Assembly: GCA_018057925.1 (NCBI GenBank)
Contig: JAGPCT010000009.1
Location: 1-64,000, forward strand
DNA from: Saprospiraceae bacterium
GTDB taxonomy: Bacteria > Bacteroidota > Bacteroidia > Chitinophagales > Saprospiraceae
DNA: 64,000 nt
Reading direction: 5' to 3'
The position numbers and the translations under genes were made by a program. The notes beneath the pieces were generated by a model. That model saw only the letters and a list, made by a program, of their open reading frames with translations. It was not told the origin of the DNA and did no database searches. This document shows positions 19,012 through 28,193 of the stretch, in pieces (the first letter of the stretch is position 1; each line of letters begins with the position of its first letter).

Positions 19012-19502
19012 TTTCCATACTATTTTTTTTAATGTGTATAGGTGTGGTTTATAGCCAACAAGTTGTTTCTAATCAATGGATAATTAGCCCGGATGTTTCA
19101 TTTAATGGATATACTGTAGCTTCTCAACCAGGTCTCTTTTATCGGTTTGAAATGGGATTAGCTGTTGAATATAGTCTGACTTCGAGGTTTATGACGGGCA
19201 TTAGAGGTGGTTTTTCGGGATTTAAAAATGAGGTAAGAAAGGGAAATGATGTGCAGGGTGGGGCATTTGTCCGGTATTATATTATAAAGGGATTTAATGT
19301 ACTTACTGGAGTTTGGCTTCAAAGCCAGCATAGAAATGGGATAATAGGAGGTATTGGTTATGGGATTAAAGTAAATCCAAACATTGTTGTTGAACCCGGA
19401 ATTGAATATGTACACTTTTTTAATCAAAAAGAAAATGAAAATTACTTAATGGGGAAGATAGCATTACACTTTGTATGGCCTTGTGTTGAAAAAAATGAAT
19501 AA
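19002..19502 (+). CDS. small outer-membrane beta-barrel protein, second of the pair
   Basis: 166 residues. Clean signal peptide (residues 1-18, cleavage at YSQQ) and a barrel with pattern GIRGGFSGF, GGAFVRYY, GGIGYGIKVNPN, then IALHFVW as the last strand. Overlaps the upstream barrel gene by 10 bp. The two resemble each other in length and layout, suggesting local duplication. A copy of repeat family 1 lies 55 bp after its stop. Confidence 0.75.
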   Translation: MRIISILFFLMCIGVVYSQQVVSNQWIISPDVSFNGYTVASQPGLFYRFEMGLAVEYSLTSRFMTGIRGGFSGFKNEVRKGNDVQGGAFVRYYIIKGFNVLTGVWLQSQHRNGIIGGIGYGIKVNPNIVVEPGIEYVHFFNQKENENYLMGKIALHFVWPCVEKNE

Positions 19503-19556
19503 TTATCTGATAATGCATTATTTCTTCCCTATTAATAAAGGTTAAGATATCAATTT

Positions 19557-19706
19557 AATCCCGAATTCAGCAGTATAGGTTTGAAAAACCTTATAGTGCT
19601 GATTATGAGGGGCGTCCCGATGTACGAATCGTTTCAACGGTTACTGTAAACCATTGATTAAGAGTCGTAAATCGATTTCGCATTTGTCTAATGCAGAATT
19701 TGGGTT
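19557..19706. repeat. cloverleaf repeat family 1, copy C
   Basis: 150 bp, ends ATCCCGAATTC and AATTTGGGTT. Has all three hairpins without the extra module: hairpin 1 with CAGCAGTATAGG, hairpin 2 with GATGTACGA...TCGTAAATC, and hairpin 3 with TCGCATTTGTCTAATGC. Nearly the same length as copy F, so 150 bp appears to be the basic unit. Confidence 0.85.
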
Positions 19707-19750
19707 AAAAGTAATCGAGGTGTAAGCTGTTATCTTTACATGAAATGACC

Positions 19751-19758
19751 TATTTTTG
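19751..19758 (+). promoter_or_regulatory. -7 element (TATTTTTG) for kdsA
   Basis: Exact TAnnTTTG match 20 bp before the kdsA start, implying a very short leader. Confidence 0.6.
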
Positions 19759-19777
19759 TGCACAAAATGGAAAGTAA

Positions 19778-20587
19778 ATGCATGTTTTAGATATTATTCA
19801 GCAACGATTAAATCAACAATTTTTCCTTATTGCCGGGCCATGTGCTGTAGAAAGCAAGGATCTGTGTTTTGAAGTAGCTGAGAAGGTGAGCAAATTGGCG
19901 GCTGAGAGAGAGATTCCTTATGTTTTTAAGGCATCATTTAAGAAGGCCAATCGTAGTAAAGATGATAGCTTTACCGGTATCGGTGATGAGTATGGACTTA
20001 CTATTTTAAGTGAAGTGCGTCAACAATTCGGGATGCCGGTAACGACGGATATTCACGAGTCATATCAAGCGGAGTTGGCGGCTAAGTATGTGGATATATT
20101 GCAAATTCCTGCATTTCTGTGCAGGCAGACTGATCTGCTCAAGGCTGCAGGCAATACTCAGAAAGTTGTATCTATCAAGAAAGGACAGTTTTTGAGCGCA
20201 GATGGAATGAAATGGGCAGTTAATAAGGTTAATAATACCGGAAATGATAGGGTTTGGTTGATTGAACGAGGTACGACTTTTGGATATCAGGATTTGGTGG
20301 TAGATTATAGAGGTATTCCGGTTATGAGGGATTTAAACGTTCCAGTTGTAATGGATTGTACTCATTCACTCCAACAGCCTAATCAGTCGTCAGGTGTCAC
20401 AGGCGGAAACCCGGGTATGATCGGAACAATAGCGAAAGCTGCTATAGCAGTTGGTGCTGACGGTCTCTTTATTGAAACGCACCCTAATCCTTCAAAAGCC
20501 TTGTCTGATGGCGCCAATATGCTACATTTAGAGCGTTTGGAAGCATTATTGGATCAATTGGTTAAGATTAGAAATGCTATCAGATAA
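19778..20587 (+). CDS. kdsA: 3-deoxy-8-phosphooctulonate synthase (KDO-8-P synthase)
   Basis: Condenses arabinose 5-phosphate with phosphoenolpyruvate to make KDO-8-P, the precursor of the inner-core sugar of lipopolysaccharide. Recognised by IAGPCAVES (17-25), KASFKKANRSK (about 50-60), DIHESYQAE, GQFLSADGMKWAVNKV (about 136-151) and GTTFGYQDLVVDYRG. 269 residues, normal length. Its TAA overlaps the next ATG by one base (TAATG). Other LPS genes are not in the window. Confidence 0.97.
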   Translation: MHVLDIIQQRLNQQFFLIAGPCAVESKDLCFEVAEKVSKLAAEREIPYVFKASFKKANRSKDDSFTGIGDEYGLTILSEVRQQFGMPVTTDIHESYQAELAAKYVDILQIPAFLCRQTDLLKAAGNTQKVVSIKKGQFLSADGMKWAVNKVNNTGNDRVWLIERGTTFGYQDLVVDYRGIPVMRDLNVPVVMDCTHSLQQPNQSSGVTGGNPGMIGTIAKAAIAVGADGLFIETHPNPSKALSDGANMLHLERLEALLDQLVKIRNAIR

Positions 20588-22167
20588 TGAATCAACCTGA
20601 TTCTAAAATAGAATTTTACGAAATTAAAGTTACACCTAAGGACGTTGACGATGTAGCTGTACACAAACAATTGTTTAAGGCTAATTACGGTCATTTGAAT
20701 TTAAATTTTGAAGACTTAGTTCTGACTAAACGCTCTATTGATGCTCGTAAAGGTAAAGTTGTATATGCCCTCCGTTGGCAAAAAATGTCAGAAATAGTTG
20801 AAGACAATGGATTTAAGGCATTGGAGCCGTTGCCGGTCGAAGATGTCAAAAAGGTTGTCGTCGTGGGAGCCGGACCGGCCGGATATTTTGCTGCATTTCA
20901 GTTGATAAAGAACGGGATTCAGCCTATTGTCGTAGATCGTGGGAAAGATGTACAAAGCAGAAGGCGTGATTTGCGAGCCATTATGCAGGAAAGTGTTGTC
21001 AACATTGATAGTAATTATTGCTTTGGTGAAGGTGGAGCAGGAACTTATTCTGACGGGAAATTATATACTCGTTCGACGAAGAGAGGTGATGTACGCCAAA
21101 TTCTTCATACCTTTTGTCATTATGGAGCTGATCCAAGGATAATGATTGATGCTAATCCTCATATTGGTACCAATAAATTGCCTAAGATAATCACAGCGAT
21201 GCGAGAAAGTATTGAGCAAGCGGGAGGAAAGGTTTTATTCGACCATAGGATGAGTGATTTTGAAGTCGATGGTGGCTTGGTTCGGAAAGTGCATTTCGAA
21301 AAGCAGGAATCGATATCGTGCGATGCGATGATTTTGGCTACCGGACATAGTGCAAGAGACGTCTATTTACTCTTATTGCAGAAAGGGATTGAAATCGAGG
21401 CAAAACCTTTTGCTTTGGGTGTTAGGGTGGAACATCCTCAAGCACTGATTGATAGCATACAATACAGTTGTGAAGCACGACCTTTTGGGCTACCTGCTGC
21501 ACCATATAGCGTTGTTGCTCAAGTAGAGGGTAGGGGCGTGTTTTCATTTTGTATGTGCCCGGGAGGAATGATTGTGCCTTCAGCAACGAGCCCAGGCGAA
21601 CTTGTAGTTAACGGAATGTCTCCATCGAGGCGTGATAGCCCATTTGCAAATAGTGGCTTTGTAACTTCTATAGAACTGGAAGATATACCCAGTAAGTATG
21701 GAGATGATTCATTTCGTGCAATGAGGTTTCAGTCGGCTATTGAACAGAGTTTGTTTCATTATGGTGATGGCTCACAGGCATGTCCTGCGCAACGTTTGAA
21801 TGACTTTACAAGACAAAGAATGAGTAAGGATTTACCGGCATGTAGCTATGTTCCGGGAATATATTCTGCGCCTATGCATAAGCTTTTGCCGGATTTTGTG
21901 GTCAATAGGCTGATTGGAGGATTTCAAGCGATAGGGAAAAAGATGAATGGTTATCTAACCAATGATGCTGTTGTCGTGGGAGTAGAAAGTCGTACTTCAT
22001 CACCGGTGCGGATTCCGCGTAGTAAGGATGACTTTAATTGTCTGAATGTACCTAATTTATTCCCTTGTGGTGAAGGGGCTGGTTATGCTGGAGGTATTGT
22101 GTCCGCTGGAATTGATGGCGTTAATGTTGCCAATGCTTTGACTAGAATAATAAAGCAATTAAGATAA
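20587..22167 (+). CDS. FAD-dependent oxidoreductase (COG2509-type)
   Basis: 526 residues. An N-terminal ferredoxin-like domain (1-80) precedes the FAD-binding Rossmann fold with GAGPAG (94-99). Later come CFGEGGAGTYSDGKL (about 139-153), a conserved catalytic-region pattern of this family, and the C-terminal FAD contact GEGAGYAGGIVSAG (about 495-508). The family is widespread and annotated as NAD(P)/FAD-dependent dehydrogenase of unknown substrate. One-base overlap with kdsA suggests coupling, though no metabolic link is known to me. Repeat copy D begins directly after the stop codon. Confidence 0.9.
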   Translation: MNQPDSKIEFYEIKVTPKDVDDVAVHKQLFKANYGHLNLNFEDLVLTKRSIDARKGKVVYALRWQKMSEIVEDNGFKALEPLPVEDVKKVVVVGAGPAGYFAAFQLIKNGIQPIVVDRGKDVQSRRRDLRAIMQESVVNIDSNYCFGEGGAGTYSDGKLYTRSTKRGDVRQILHTFCHYGADPRIMIDANPHIGTNKLPKIITAMRESIEQAGGKVLFDHRMSDFEVDGGLVRKVHFEKQESISCDAMILATGHSARDVYLLLLQKGIEIEAKPFALGVRVEHPQALIDSIQYSCEARPFGLPAAPYSVVAQVEGRGVFSFCMCPGGMIVPSATSPGELVVNGMSPSRRDSPFANSGFVTSIELEDIPSKYGDDSFRAMRFQSAIEQSLFHYGDGSQACPAQRLNDFTRQRMSKDLPACSYVPGIYSAPMHKLLPDFVVNRLIGGFQAIGKKMNGYLTNDAVVVGVESRTSSPVRIPRSKDDFNCLNVPNLFPCGEGAGYAGGIVSAGIDGVNVANALTRIIKQLR

Positions 22168-22318
22168 ATTCGAATTCATCAATCGGTGTTTTCCAAAACC
22201 TACGAATACTGATTGTTTGGGACGTCACAATATACAAATTGGTTCAATGGTTTCATTAAATCATTGATTGCGAGACAAATTGATTCCGAAGTTTTCTAAT
22301 TCGGAATATAGATTTAAA
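22168..22318. repeat. cloverleaf repeat family 1, copy D (diverged)
   Basis: About 150 bp starting right after the preceding stop codon. The sequence has drifted widely, yet three hairpins remain: CAATCGGTG...ACTGATTG, a central one with CAATGG/TCATTG, and ATTCCGAA-GTTTTCTAA-TTCGGAAT in place of the CCGCATT/AATGCGG stem of other copies. Kept pairing with changed bases is the main point. It lies between convergent genes. Confidence 0.7.
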
Positions 22319-22347
22319 TAGGGAAAGAGAACAGTATTGAAAAATCT

Positions 22348-22590
22348 CTATTTCCCCTCCTCATCATCAACATTTCTCCAATCGACTTGATGGAAATAGA
22401 TCATGATAATTCCGGTGATTATCATTAATAGTTTTAATAAAAAGCTGATGTAGCCAGGTAAAGCATTCATCCATTTTAATAATATCCATTCTACTCCGAC
22501 AATATTTAGGATTATAGATGTTAATCCACCTGCAAATAATAAAAAGCCAATTGTCGTATAAAGTTCTTTCTTATTCATCTTTAAAACCAT
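22348..22590 (-). CDS. small two-helix membrane protein
   Basis: 80 residues with two hydrophobic segments (about 10-30 and 42-65) separated by a tryptophan-containing loop. It overlaps the end of the HerA-like ATPase gene by 10 bp and so is probably translated with it. No family recognised. Confidence 0.7.
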   Translation of the reverse strand: MVLKMNKKELYTTIGFLLFAGGLTSIILNIVGVEWILLKWMNALPGYISFLLKLLMIITGIIMIYFHQVDWRNVDDEEGK

Positions 22591-24128
22591 CCTTTTCGCG
22601 ATCTTTTTTTAATTCCCAAAACTCCCAATAACCCTCTTGTAATTTCTCGAGTGGCTGTATTTAAGAGTTGTTTGGTTGTTGAGTTGGTGATAATTTTTTC
22701 TATAATTGATTTTTCTTCTTTTGTTTTTGTGCGTGAACCGGAAGGTTTTTCTGTCTCCGGTATGACGACAGGATTATTAAGCTTTTTTGTTAATATTTCA
22801 TAAGCACTAATTCGATCTATATCATTGGCATATTTTTCATGTATGGTAGAAGAAGAAACAATATTTTTAATTTCTTCCGGACTTAAAATGCCCATTCGGG
22901 ATTCAGGTGCTCTCAAAAGTGCATGAACTAAAGGTGTGGGAATGCCTTTCATATCAATACCGGTTATCAATGCCTCACCAATCCCAAGGGAAGTTAAGCT
23001 TTGATCAATGGTATAGAATTCACTTAAAGGAAAATTTTGACTTGCTAACAGTATCTTTTTTCGGTCTTTAGCAGTAAATGCCCTTAAAGAATGCTGTATT
23101 TTAAGACCAAGTTGGCTGAGTATAGATTCCGGTATGTCGGCCGGGTTTTGGGTAATAAAAATGACACCAACACCTTTAGAACGGATGAGTTTTATTGTCA
23201 TCTCTATTTGATCTAATAATGCGGAACTTGCGTGATTGAATACCAAATGGGCTTCATCGATAAATATCATAAATTTAGGCTTGTCTAAATCTCCGACTTC
23301 AGGCAATGTATGATATAGTTCAGCCAATAATTGAATCATAAAAGTAGAAAAAAGCTTTGGTTTATCTTGAATATCTGTAACCCTAAAAACGGAAACAATA
23401 CCTCTATTATCAGCATTTATCTTAATCAGGTCATCGATTTCGAAAGAAGGTTCGCCAAAGAATATTTCTGCACCTTGTTGTTCTAATTCCAAAATCTTAC
23501 GAATAATTGTACCACTTGTAACCTTTCCAATAGTCCCGTATTCAGCCGCAATATCTTGTTTTCCTGTAGTTGCGAGATGATTTAGCACTATTTTCAGATC
23601 CTTTAGGTCTAGTAATGGAATTTTATTATCATCAGCCCATTGAAATACAAGTGCGAGAACTCCTTGTTGTGTTTCGTTAAGGTCAAGAATTTTGGATAGC
23701 AGAAGTGGACCGAATTCAATAACTGTGGATCGGAGTTTGGTGCCATATTCTTGAGAAATTGTCAAAAATTCTACCGGGCTTTTGCTGGGAGTATATGGCA
23801 AGCCGACCATTTCCATTCTTTCAGTAATCTTACTGTTAATATCTGCTTTCGCTCCAATGCCGCTTAAATCACCTTTCAAATCCATAATAAGACTAGGAAT
23901 TCCATTTTGAGAAAGCTGTTCTGCTAATATCTGAAGCGTCTTGGTTTTCCCACTTCCTGTCGATCCAGCAATTAATCCATGCCTATTCAAAGTCTTAATA
24001 GGAATGCCTACCCTGATATCTTGATATACATAACCATCAAAGATACCGGTACCCAACTGAATTGCTGGACAATCAAAGGTATAGCCTTTATTCATCACAT
24101 CTATGAAAGATTCCGATTGTATTGACAT
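22581..24128 (-). CDS. HerA/DUF853-type helicase-like ATPase
   Basis: 515 residues of the HerA/FtsK-like superfamily, DUF853 branch. Walker A GSTGSGKT (55-62), Walker B FMIFIDEAHLVF (about 283-294), a sensor region with FITQNPADIPESILSQLG (about 327-344), and a charged tail. Members form hexameric rings and are thought to pump or translocate DNA or polymers; the DUF853 branch lacks an assigned role. The partner nuclease NurA is not present; instead the downstream overlapping gene encodes a small membrane protein. A -7 element lies at 24156. Confidence 0.9.
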   Translation of the reverse strand: MSIQSESFIDVMNKGYTFDCPAIQLGTGIFDGYVYQDIRVGIPIKTLNRHGLIAGSTGSGKTKTLQILAEQLSQNGIPSLIMDLKGDLSGIGAKADINSKITERMEMVGLPYTPSKSPVEFLTISQEYGTKLRSTVIEFGPLLLSKILDLNETQQGVLALVFQWADDNKIPLLDLKDLKIVLNHLATTGKQDIAAEYGTIGKVTSGTIIRKILELEQQGAEIFFGEPSFEIDDLIKINADNRGIVSVFRVTDIQDKPKLFSTFMIQLLAELYHTLPEVGDLDKPKFMIFIDEAHLVFNHASSALLDQIEMTIKLIRSKGVGVIFITQNPADIPESILSQLGLKIQHSLRAFTAKDRKKILLASQNFPLSEFYTIDQSLTSLGIGEALITGIDMKGIPTPLVHALLRAPESRMGILSPEEIKNIVSSSTIHEKYANDIDRISAYEILTKKLNNPVVIPETEKPSGSRTKTKEEKSIIEKIITNSTTKQLLNTATREITRGLLGVLGIKKRSRKGWF

Positions 24129-24155
24129 GTATCTTTATTCAGGATTGTATGGTAG

Positions 24156-24163
24156 CAAAGGTA
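24156..24163 (-). promoter_or_regulatory. -7 element (TACCTTTG) for the HerA-like gene
   Basis: Exact TAnnTTTG match on the minus strand, 28 bp before the start codon. Confidence 0.5.
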
Positions 24164-24257
24164 AACATTATACCCGAAATACCATTAATGGCAAAAGTTG
24201 TGTGTGTATAACAATCTTCCCTTTCAATTTTTTATTCTAATTAACGTTTGTCTCTTG

Positions 24258-24310
24258 AACCTGAATCCCTCGTAAAGACAATATTTTTTCCTCTAATACG
24301 GATTTGGGTT
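24258..24310. repeat. cloverleaf repeat family 1, minimal 53-bp copy E
   Basis: Only the inverted ends (AACCTGAATCC / GGATTTGGGTT) and a short centre with AAAGACAATATTTTT. Same length as the copy at 31353, so it is a recurring minimal form and not a random fragment. Located between divergent genes. Confidence 0.65.
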
Positions 24311-24353
24311 AAACAATATTGAATACAATGTCATTATATTTCAATAGGATTTT

Positions 24354-24974
24354 ATGAATTATTTGGCCCATGCTTTTCTTTCGTCTGAGGATAATTATAT
24401 TTTGACCGGAAATATAGTTACAGATATGATTAAGGGAAACTTGAGAAAAGAAATGAACCCGATATTTTCAAAAGGGATAGAGCTGCACCATGCAATTGAC
24501 CGTTTTACGGACAGTCATCCGAATGTCAAAGAAATGATACGGTTGATTCATCCACGTTTTCATAAATATTCTCCGGTAGTCAACGATATTTACATGGATT
24601 ATTTGCTTGTCAAGAATTGGAGTAAGTATTCTTCTGTCAAAGTTGAAGATTTTATTGAGTCGGTATTTTTGAGGTTGGCTCAAGTGATTGAGTTATTGCC
24701 TAAAGCTATATATGATAGGATTTATAATATGATTCAGCATAAATGGTTATTGACCTATAGGACTGTCGAAGGTATTGAATATGTTTTTGAGCGGATGAAG
24801 TACCGGCTGACTAACAAGGAAATATTTTATAAAGCAGTTGAATGGTTGGAGGCTAATACATCATCTTATGAAGAGAGCTTCATAGAGTTTATGCCTGAAA
24901 TAGTGGAATTTAGCCGAAATTGGGAGTTGCAAGGGATTTCTAATATCAATAAGGATATTCTATCCAAAAATTAG
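24354..24974 (+). CDS. acyl-carrier-protein phosphodiesterase family protein (AcpH/DUF479-like)
   Basis: 206 residues. The N-terminus MNYLAHAFLS, GNIVTDMIKG (about 23-32), and the metal-binding block GIELHHAIDRFTDSHP (about 43-58) followed by DIYMDYLL match ACP phosphodiesterases, HD-type metal enzymes that strip the phosphopantetheine arm from acyl carrier protein. In Bacteroidota these proteins are common and their substrate is unproven. Convergent with era, with a 2-bp gap. A phosphopantetheinyl transferase of opposite activity is at 59 kb. Confidence 0.88.
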   Translation: MNYLAHAFLSSEDNYILTGNIVTDMIKGNLRKEMNPIFSKGIELHHAIDRFTDSHPNVKEMIRLIHPRFHKYSPVVNDIYMDYLLVKNWSKYSSVKVEDFIESVFLRLAQVIELLPKAIYDRIYNMIQHKWLLTYRTVEGIEYVFERMKYRLTNKEIFYKAVEWLEANTSSYEESFIEFMPEIVEFSRNWELQGISNINKDILSKN

Positions 24975-24976
24975 AA

Positions 24977-25870
24977 TTAGTAGCCAAAGCCCTTTAATAA
25001 TTTCTCATCGTCCCGCCAATTTTCTTTGACCCTAACAAAGAGTTCGAGGAATATCGGATGATCAAGGAATTCTTCTATTTCTTGTCGTGATTGAATGCCT
25101 AATTGTTTGATTTTTTCACCTTTATGACCAATAATAATAGATTTTTGTGTGCTTCGTGAGACATAAATTGTCGCATTAATGTGTGCGAAGGGTAAATTGT
25201 TTTTTTCGGATTCTACAAAGCTCTCAATAATTACTTCACACGAGTAGGGGACTTCTTGTTTATAAAGAGCTAAAATATTTTTTCTGATAATATCACTGAC
25301 AAAAAATCTTTCATTAAGGTCACTCAGCTGATCTTTAGGATAATATTCAGGGCCTTCGGGTAGTAGGTTAATAATCTTATTCAAAAGCAGGTCTCTATCT
25401 TCTTCTTCTAAAGCAGAGATAATAAGCACATCATCCCATTTTACATTGTCCGGAAATTTTGCCAAGAGTTCTTCTTTTGAAATACTTGGAAGTAGGTCTT
25501 TTTTGTTGACAATCAATAGGGTAGGGACAGCGGCTTTGTTTAAAGAATGTGCAGTTTGTTCTGTCCAGGGGTTGGGATCAGTGATGTCTGCAAGATAAAG
25601 GATGACGTCAGCATCTTCAAAGGATTGGAAAATATAGCTATTCATTTTTTCCTGCATCCTATATGCTGGTCGCTCAATGATACCGGGTGTATCGGAAAAT
25701 ACAATCTGATGAGATGGGTCGTTCCATATACCCAGAATCCGCCTTCGTGTTGTTTGAGCTTTTTTATTGGTGATACTCAATTTAGCCTGAATCAGCAGGT
25801 TGAGCAAAGTGGATTTACCGGCATTTGGCTTCCCCAGTATATTGACAAATCCGGAATAGTGCTTGTTCAT
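24977..25870 (-). CDS. era: GTPase Era
   Basis: Ribosome-associated GTPase for 16S rRNA maturation. G1 GKPNAGKS (13-20), G3 DTPG (about 60-63), G4 NKKD (about 122-125), and the C-terminal KH domain with IIIGHKGEKIKQLG that binds the 3' end of 16S rRNA. 297 residues, usual length. It overlaps the upstream gene by 4 bp (ATGA), so both come from one transcript. Confidence 0.97.
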   Translation of the reverse strand: MNKHYSGFVNILGKPNAGKSTLLNLLIQAKLSITNKKAQTTRRRILGIWNDPSHQIVFSDTPGIIERPAYRMQEKMNSYIFQSFEDADVILYLADITDPNPWTEQTAHSLNKAAVPTLLIVNKKDLLPSISKEELLAKFPDNVKWDDVLIISALEEEDRDLLLNKIINLLPEGPEYYPKDQLSDLNERFFVSDIIRKNILALYKQEVPYSCEVIIESFVESEKNNLPFAHINATIYVSRSTQKSIIIGHKGEKIKQLGIQSRQEIEEFLDHPIFLELFVRVKENWRDDEKLLKGFGY

Positions 25871-26475
25871 TTAATCTTTTTAATGTGGTGAGTCGGTTCG
25901 GAGAGCAACTTGGGATTTTCAATCATTTTATCTATCAATAAGTATAATTGAATGGGCGTAAATGCACGCCAATTTAGTTCATTCCAATGATTTCCATAAA
26001 GGATATATTGATATAGGCGGATATGATCCATTTCTTCAATGACATGCTTGGATAGACCTAAAAATACTGTCCAGCCAACTTCGTCTGCAATATCCTCATA
26101 CCATTCTTCATAATAACAATCATCTGACGAATGATAATTCAACACTTGTTCTCCAATTATAATGAATTTGTATATTTTATGGTTGATAAAATGGTCGATA
26201 ATAGACCGTTTAAACTCCATGATGTCGTTGTGTAATGCATCATTCCATTCTCCTATAAGTTCTAATATTAGAAAACCTTCCTCATAATCAGCATATAATA
26301 TTTTGAGGTATAGGGTAGAGGATCCAAAATGATCCCATTGAGGATGAATGTAATGGTTGTATATCTTATTGGTGAAGAAAAATTCATTGGATTCGTGGTG
26401 AAAATAAGGTGATTTCTCATCTTCTGACGAAATATAGTAATCTCTCCAGCTATAATAAGGTTCTATATCATGCAT
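25867..26475 (-). CDS. conserved Bacteroidota protein of unknown function, upstream of era
   Basis: 202 residues from the ATG at 26475. A further ATG in frame at 26544 would add 23 polar residues; I prefer the inner one because the family as I recall it starts with the pattern M-x-D-I-E-P-Y-Y-x-W-R. The protein is rich in aromatic and acidic residues (SEDEKSPYF, YYEEWYEDIADEVGW) with a core ILELIGEWNDA. No signal peptide. Co-transcribed with era through a 4-bp overlap, which hints at a translation- or ribosome-linked role, unproven. Confidence 0.8.
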   Translation of the reverse strand: MHDIEPYYSWRDYYISSEDEKSPYFHHESNEFFFTNKIYNHYIHPQWDHFGSSTLYLKILYADYEEGFLILELIGEWNDALHNDIMEFKRSIIDHFINHKIYKFIIIGEQVLNYHSSDDCYYEEWYEDIADEVGWTVFLGLSKHVIEEMDHIRLYQYILYGNHWNELNWRAFTPIQLYLLIDKMIENPKLLSEPTHHIKKIK

Positions 26476-26592
26476 GGTATTGAATATTAATGGGTTATGT
26501 TTGTTGTTAAAGGAAATACCATTATTCGAATGTAAATTTACCATTTTGTCAACACATAGTATTATAATATTGTTCGAAGAGAAAATAATTTG

Positions 26593-26742
26593 GACCCGAA
26601 TTCAGCAGTAAAGGTTTTTAAAAACCGTATAGTGCTGATTATGAAGGTTAATCCCGATGTACGAATCGTATCAATGGCTTACAGAAACCATTGATACGAG
26701 TCGTAAATCGGTTCCGCAATTGTCTAATGCGGAATTTGGGTT
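26593..26742. repeat. cloverleaf repeat family 1, copy F
   Basis: 150 bp with ends ACCCGAATTC and GGAATTTGGGTT and all three hairpins. Hairpin 2 here pairs CGTATCAATGG with CCATTGATACG without a mismatch, whereas copies B and C have CGTTTCAA in that arm. Best-paired copy in the window. Confidence 0.88.
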
Positions 26743-27131
26743 GAATTTGCTTGGTTTGTTTGATAAAAAATCTAAAAGATTTAAGTACTAAATTTTCATC
26801 ATTAGATAAAGTTTAAAATTATATTACTTGTTTTCAACAATTTTCATCTGATAAATATTCTTAATATTTAACTTTAAATAATATTTTATAATATAAATAA
26901 TATGAACGACTTATGTTTGTTGTTTTGTCAAAAATGTAGGAAATATTAAGAATCCGTTTCGCTTGAAATAATAGGTAAATGTTAGATGTTTAATTACGAA
27001 TATAATATTTTAATAATTTGTATTAAATTTAGAATGAAAAAGTAAAAGTTTATAAAAATAAATATATAAATTCAATATTGAAAGTCAAACAATATTTTTA
27101 TAATATTACACTTAAATAAAGAAGAATAGCC
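26743..27131. other. AT-rich gap upstream of the CBS gene
   Basis: About 390 bp with very low GC between repeat copy F and the CBS-domain gene. No frame, hairpin terminator or consensus promoter stands out. Likely holds the promoter of the CBS gene. Confidence 0.4.
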
Positions 27132-27536
27132 ATGATGAATGATCCTTTATCCGGAATAATGTCAACAGAATTAATTACTGTAAGTCCTTCTGATGCAATG
27201 ACTACTGTACTTGATTTGTTTAAAAAGAGAAGAATTCACCACTTGCCAGTCGTGGACAATGGGAAGTTGGTAGGATTGATTACAACTGCTGATTTACTAT
27301 GGTTGAATAAGAACTTTAGTGAGTATGAAGCGCTCAAGGTGTCTGACATTATGACAACCAAGTTGGCGACTTTAGAGCCTACCGATAAGATAGGAAGTGC
27401 AGCGGAACTATTTTTATTAAATCGATTCCACGCTATACCGGTAGTTTCTGAAGGAATTTTGATTGGATTAGTGACTTCGTTTGATGTACTAAAAGATCAA
27501 TTTAAAAAGGCATATCCGACTCAGTTGGTTGATTAA
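27132..27536 (+). CDS. two-CBS-domain protein
   Basis: 134 residues made only of a CBS pair: the first with DIM-like SGIMSTELITVSPSDAM and HHLPVVDNGKLVGLIT (about 39-54), the second with DIMTTKLATLEPTDKI and HAIPVVSEGILIGLVT (about 104-119). CBS pairs bind adenosine nucleotides and usually regulate partner proteins; stand-alone ones act as small sensors. Its stop and that of the convergent gene share the bases TTAA at 27533-27536. Confidence 0.92.
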   Translation: MMNDPLSGIMSTELITVSPSDAMTTVLDLFKKRRIHHLPVVDNGKLVGLITTADLLWLNKNFSEYEALKVSDIMTTKLATLEPTDKIGSAAELFLLNRFHAIPVVSEGILIGLVTSFDVLKDQFKKAYPTQLVD

Positions 27537-28123
27537 TGGGGTTGTTCTACTCCATTTACATAGGTGGCTTGCATGACAATTTTTAAATTTTCGTCGTAAA
27601 CGATATATTTTCCGTCTTGCAAGCCATTTTTAAAATAACCCACTCTTTGTAATTTTCCTGTTGGGAAAAATCCTCTGAATATACCGTCTAATTGCCCGTT
27701 TTTATAACTCATTTCTTCTACCGGACTACCATATTTGAAAGTAACTCTTTTGCCGTGAAGTTTATTGTTCATATAGCTTTCATACATATCTACACGTCCG
27801 GAATTATTAAAAAGAAAATGCAATCCATTGAGTTTACCATTTTCATAAGTCCATGTTTCCATTGGTTTGGTATTCCGTGCATAAAACTTTGTCCATGTGC
27901 CGACTCTCATGCCGTTTTCAACCATTCCTTGCTCTTCTAAAAGGCCTTGTGGGTCTAATTTGGTTACCATCTTTCGATTGCTGCCCGGGATATCTTCTAC
28001 TTGATATTGACTTAAATCTACGACAAATTGACTTTCATCTGGAACAGTGGTATCATCATTTTTACAAGCCATTTGGCTCAACAATCCAAACATTAATAGA
28101 ATTAAAAATAGTCCAAATCTCAT
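27533..28123 (-). CDS. MORN-repeat lipoprotein (YwqK-like)
   Basis: 196 residues. Lipobox ending SQMAC (Cys20), then a row of about five repeats of the type NG-x-x-x-G-x-W/F (ENGMRVGTWTKF, ENGKLNGLHFLF, MNNKLHGKRVTF, KNGQLDGIFRGF, KNGLQDGKYIVY), the MORN or YwqK pattern. These form an extended beta structure, usually a binding platform. Exposed on a membrane. A -7-like element sits 17 bp upstream at 28140-28147. Role unknown. Confidence 0.88.
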   Translation of the reverse strand: MRFGLFLILLMFGLLSQMACKNDDTTVPDESQFVVDLSQYQVEDIPGSNRKMVTKLDPQGLLEEQGMVENGMRVGTWTKFYARNTKPMETWTYENGKLNGLHFLFNNSGRVDMYESYMNNKLHGKRVTFKYGSPVEEMSYKNGQLDGIFRGFFPTGKLQRVGYFKNGLQDGKYIVYDENLKIVMQATYVNGVEQPH

Positions 28124-28193
28124 TTTTCTTAGTTTTGTGCAAAATTATTAATTTCATTCACTTACTAAATGATATTTTCATTTCATTAATAAA

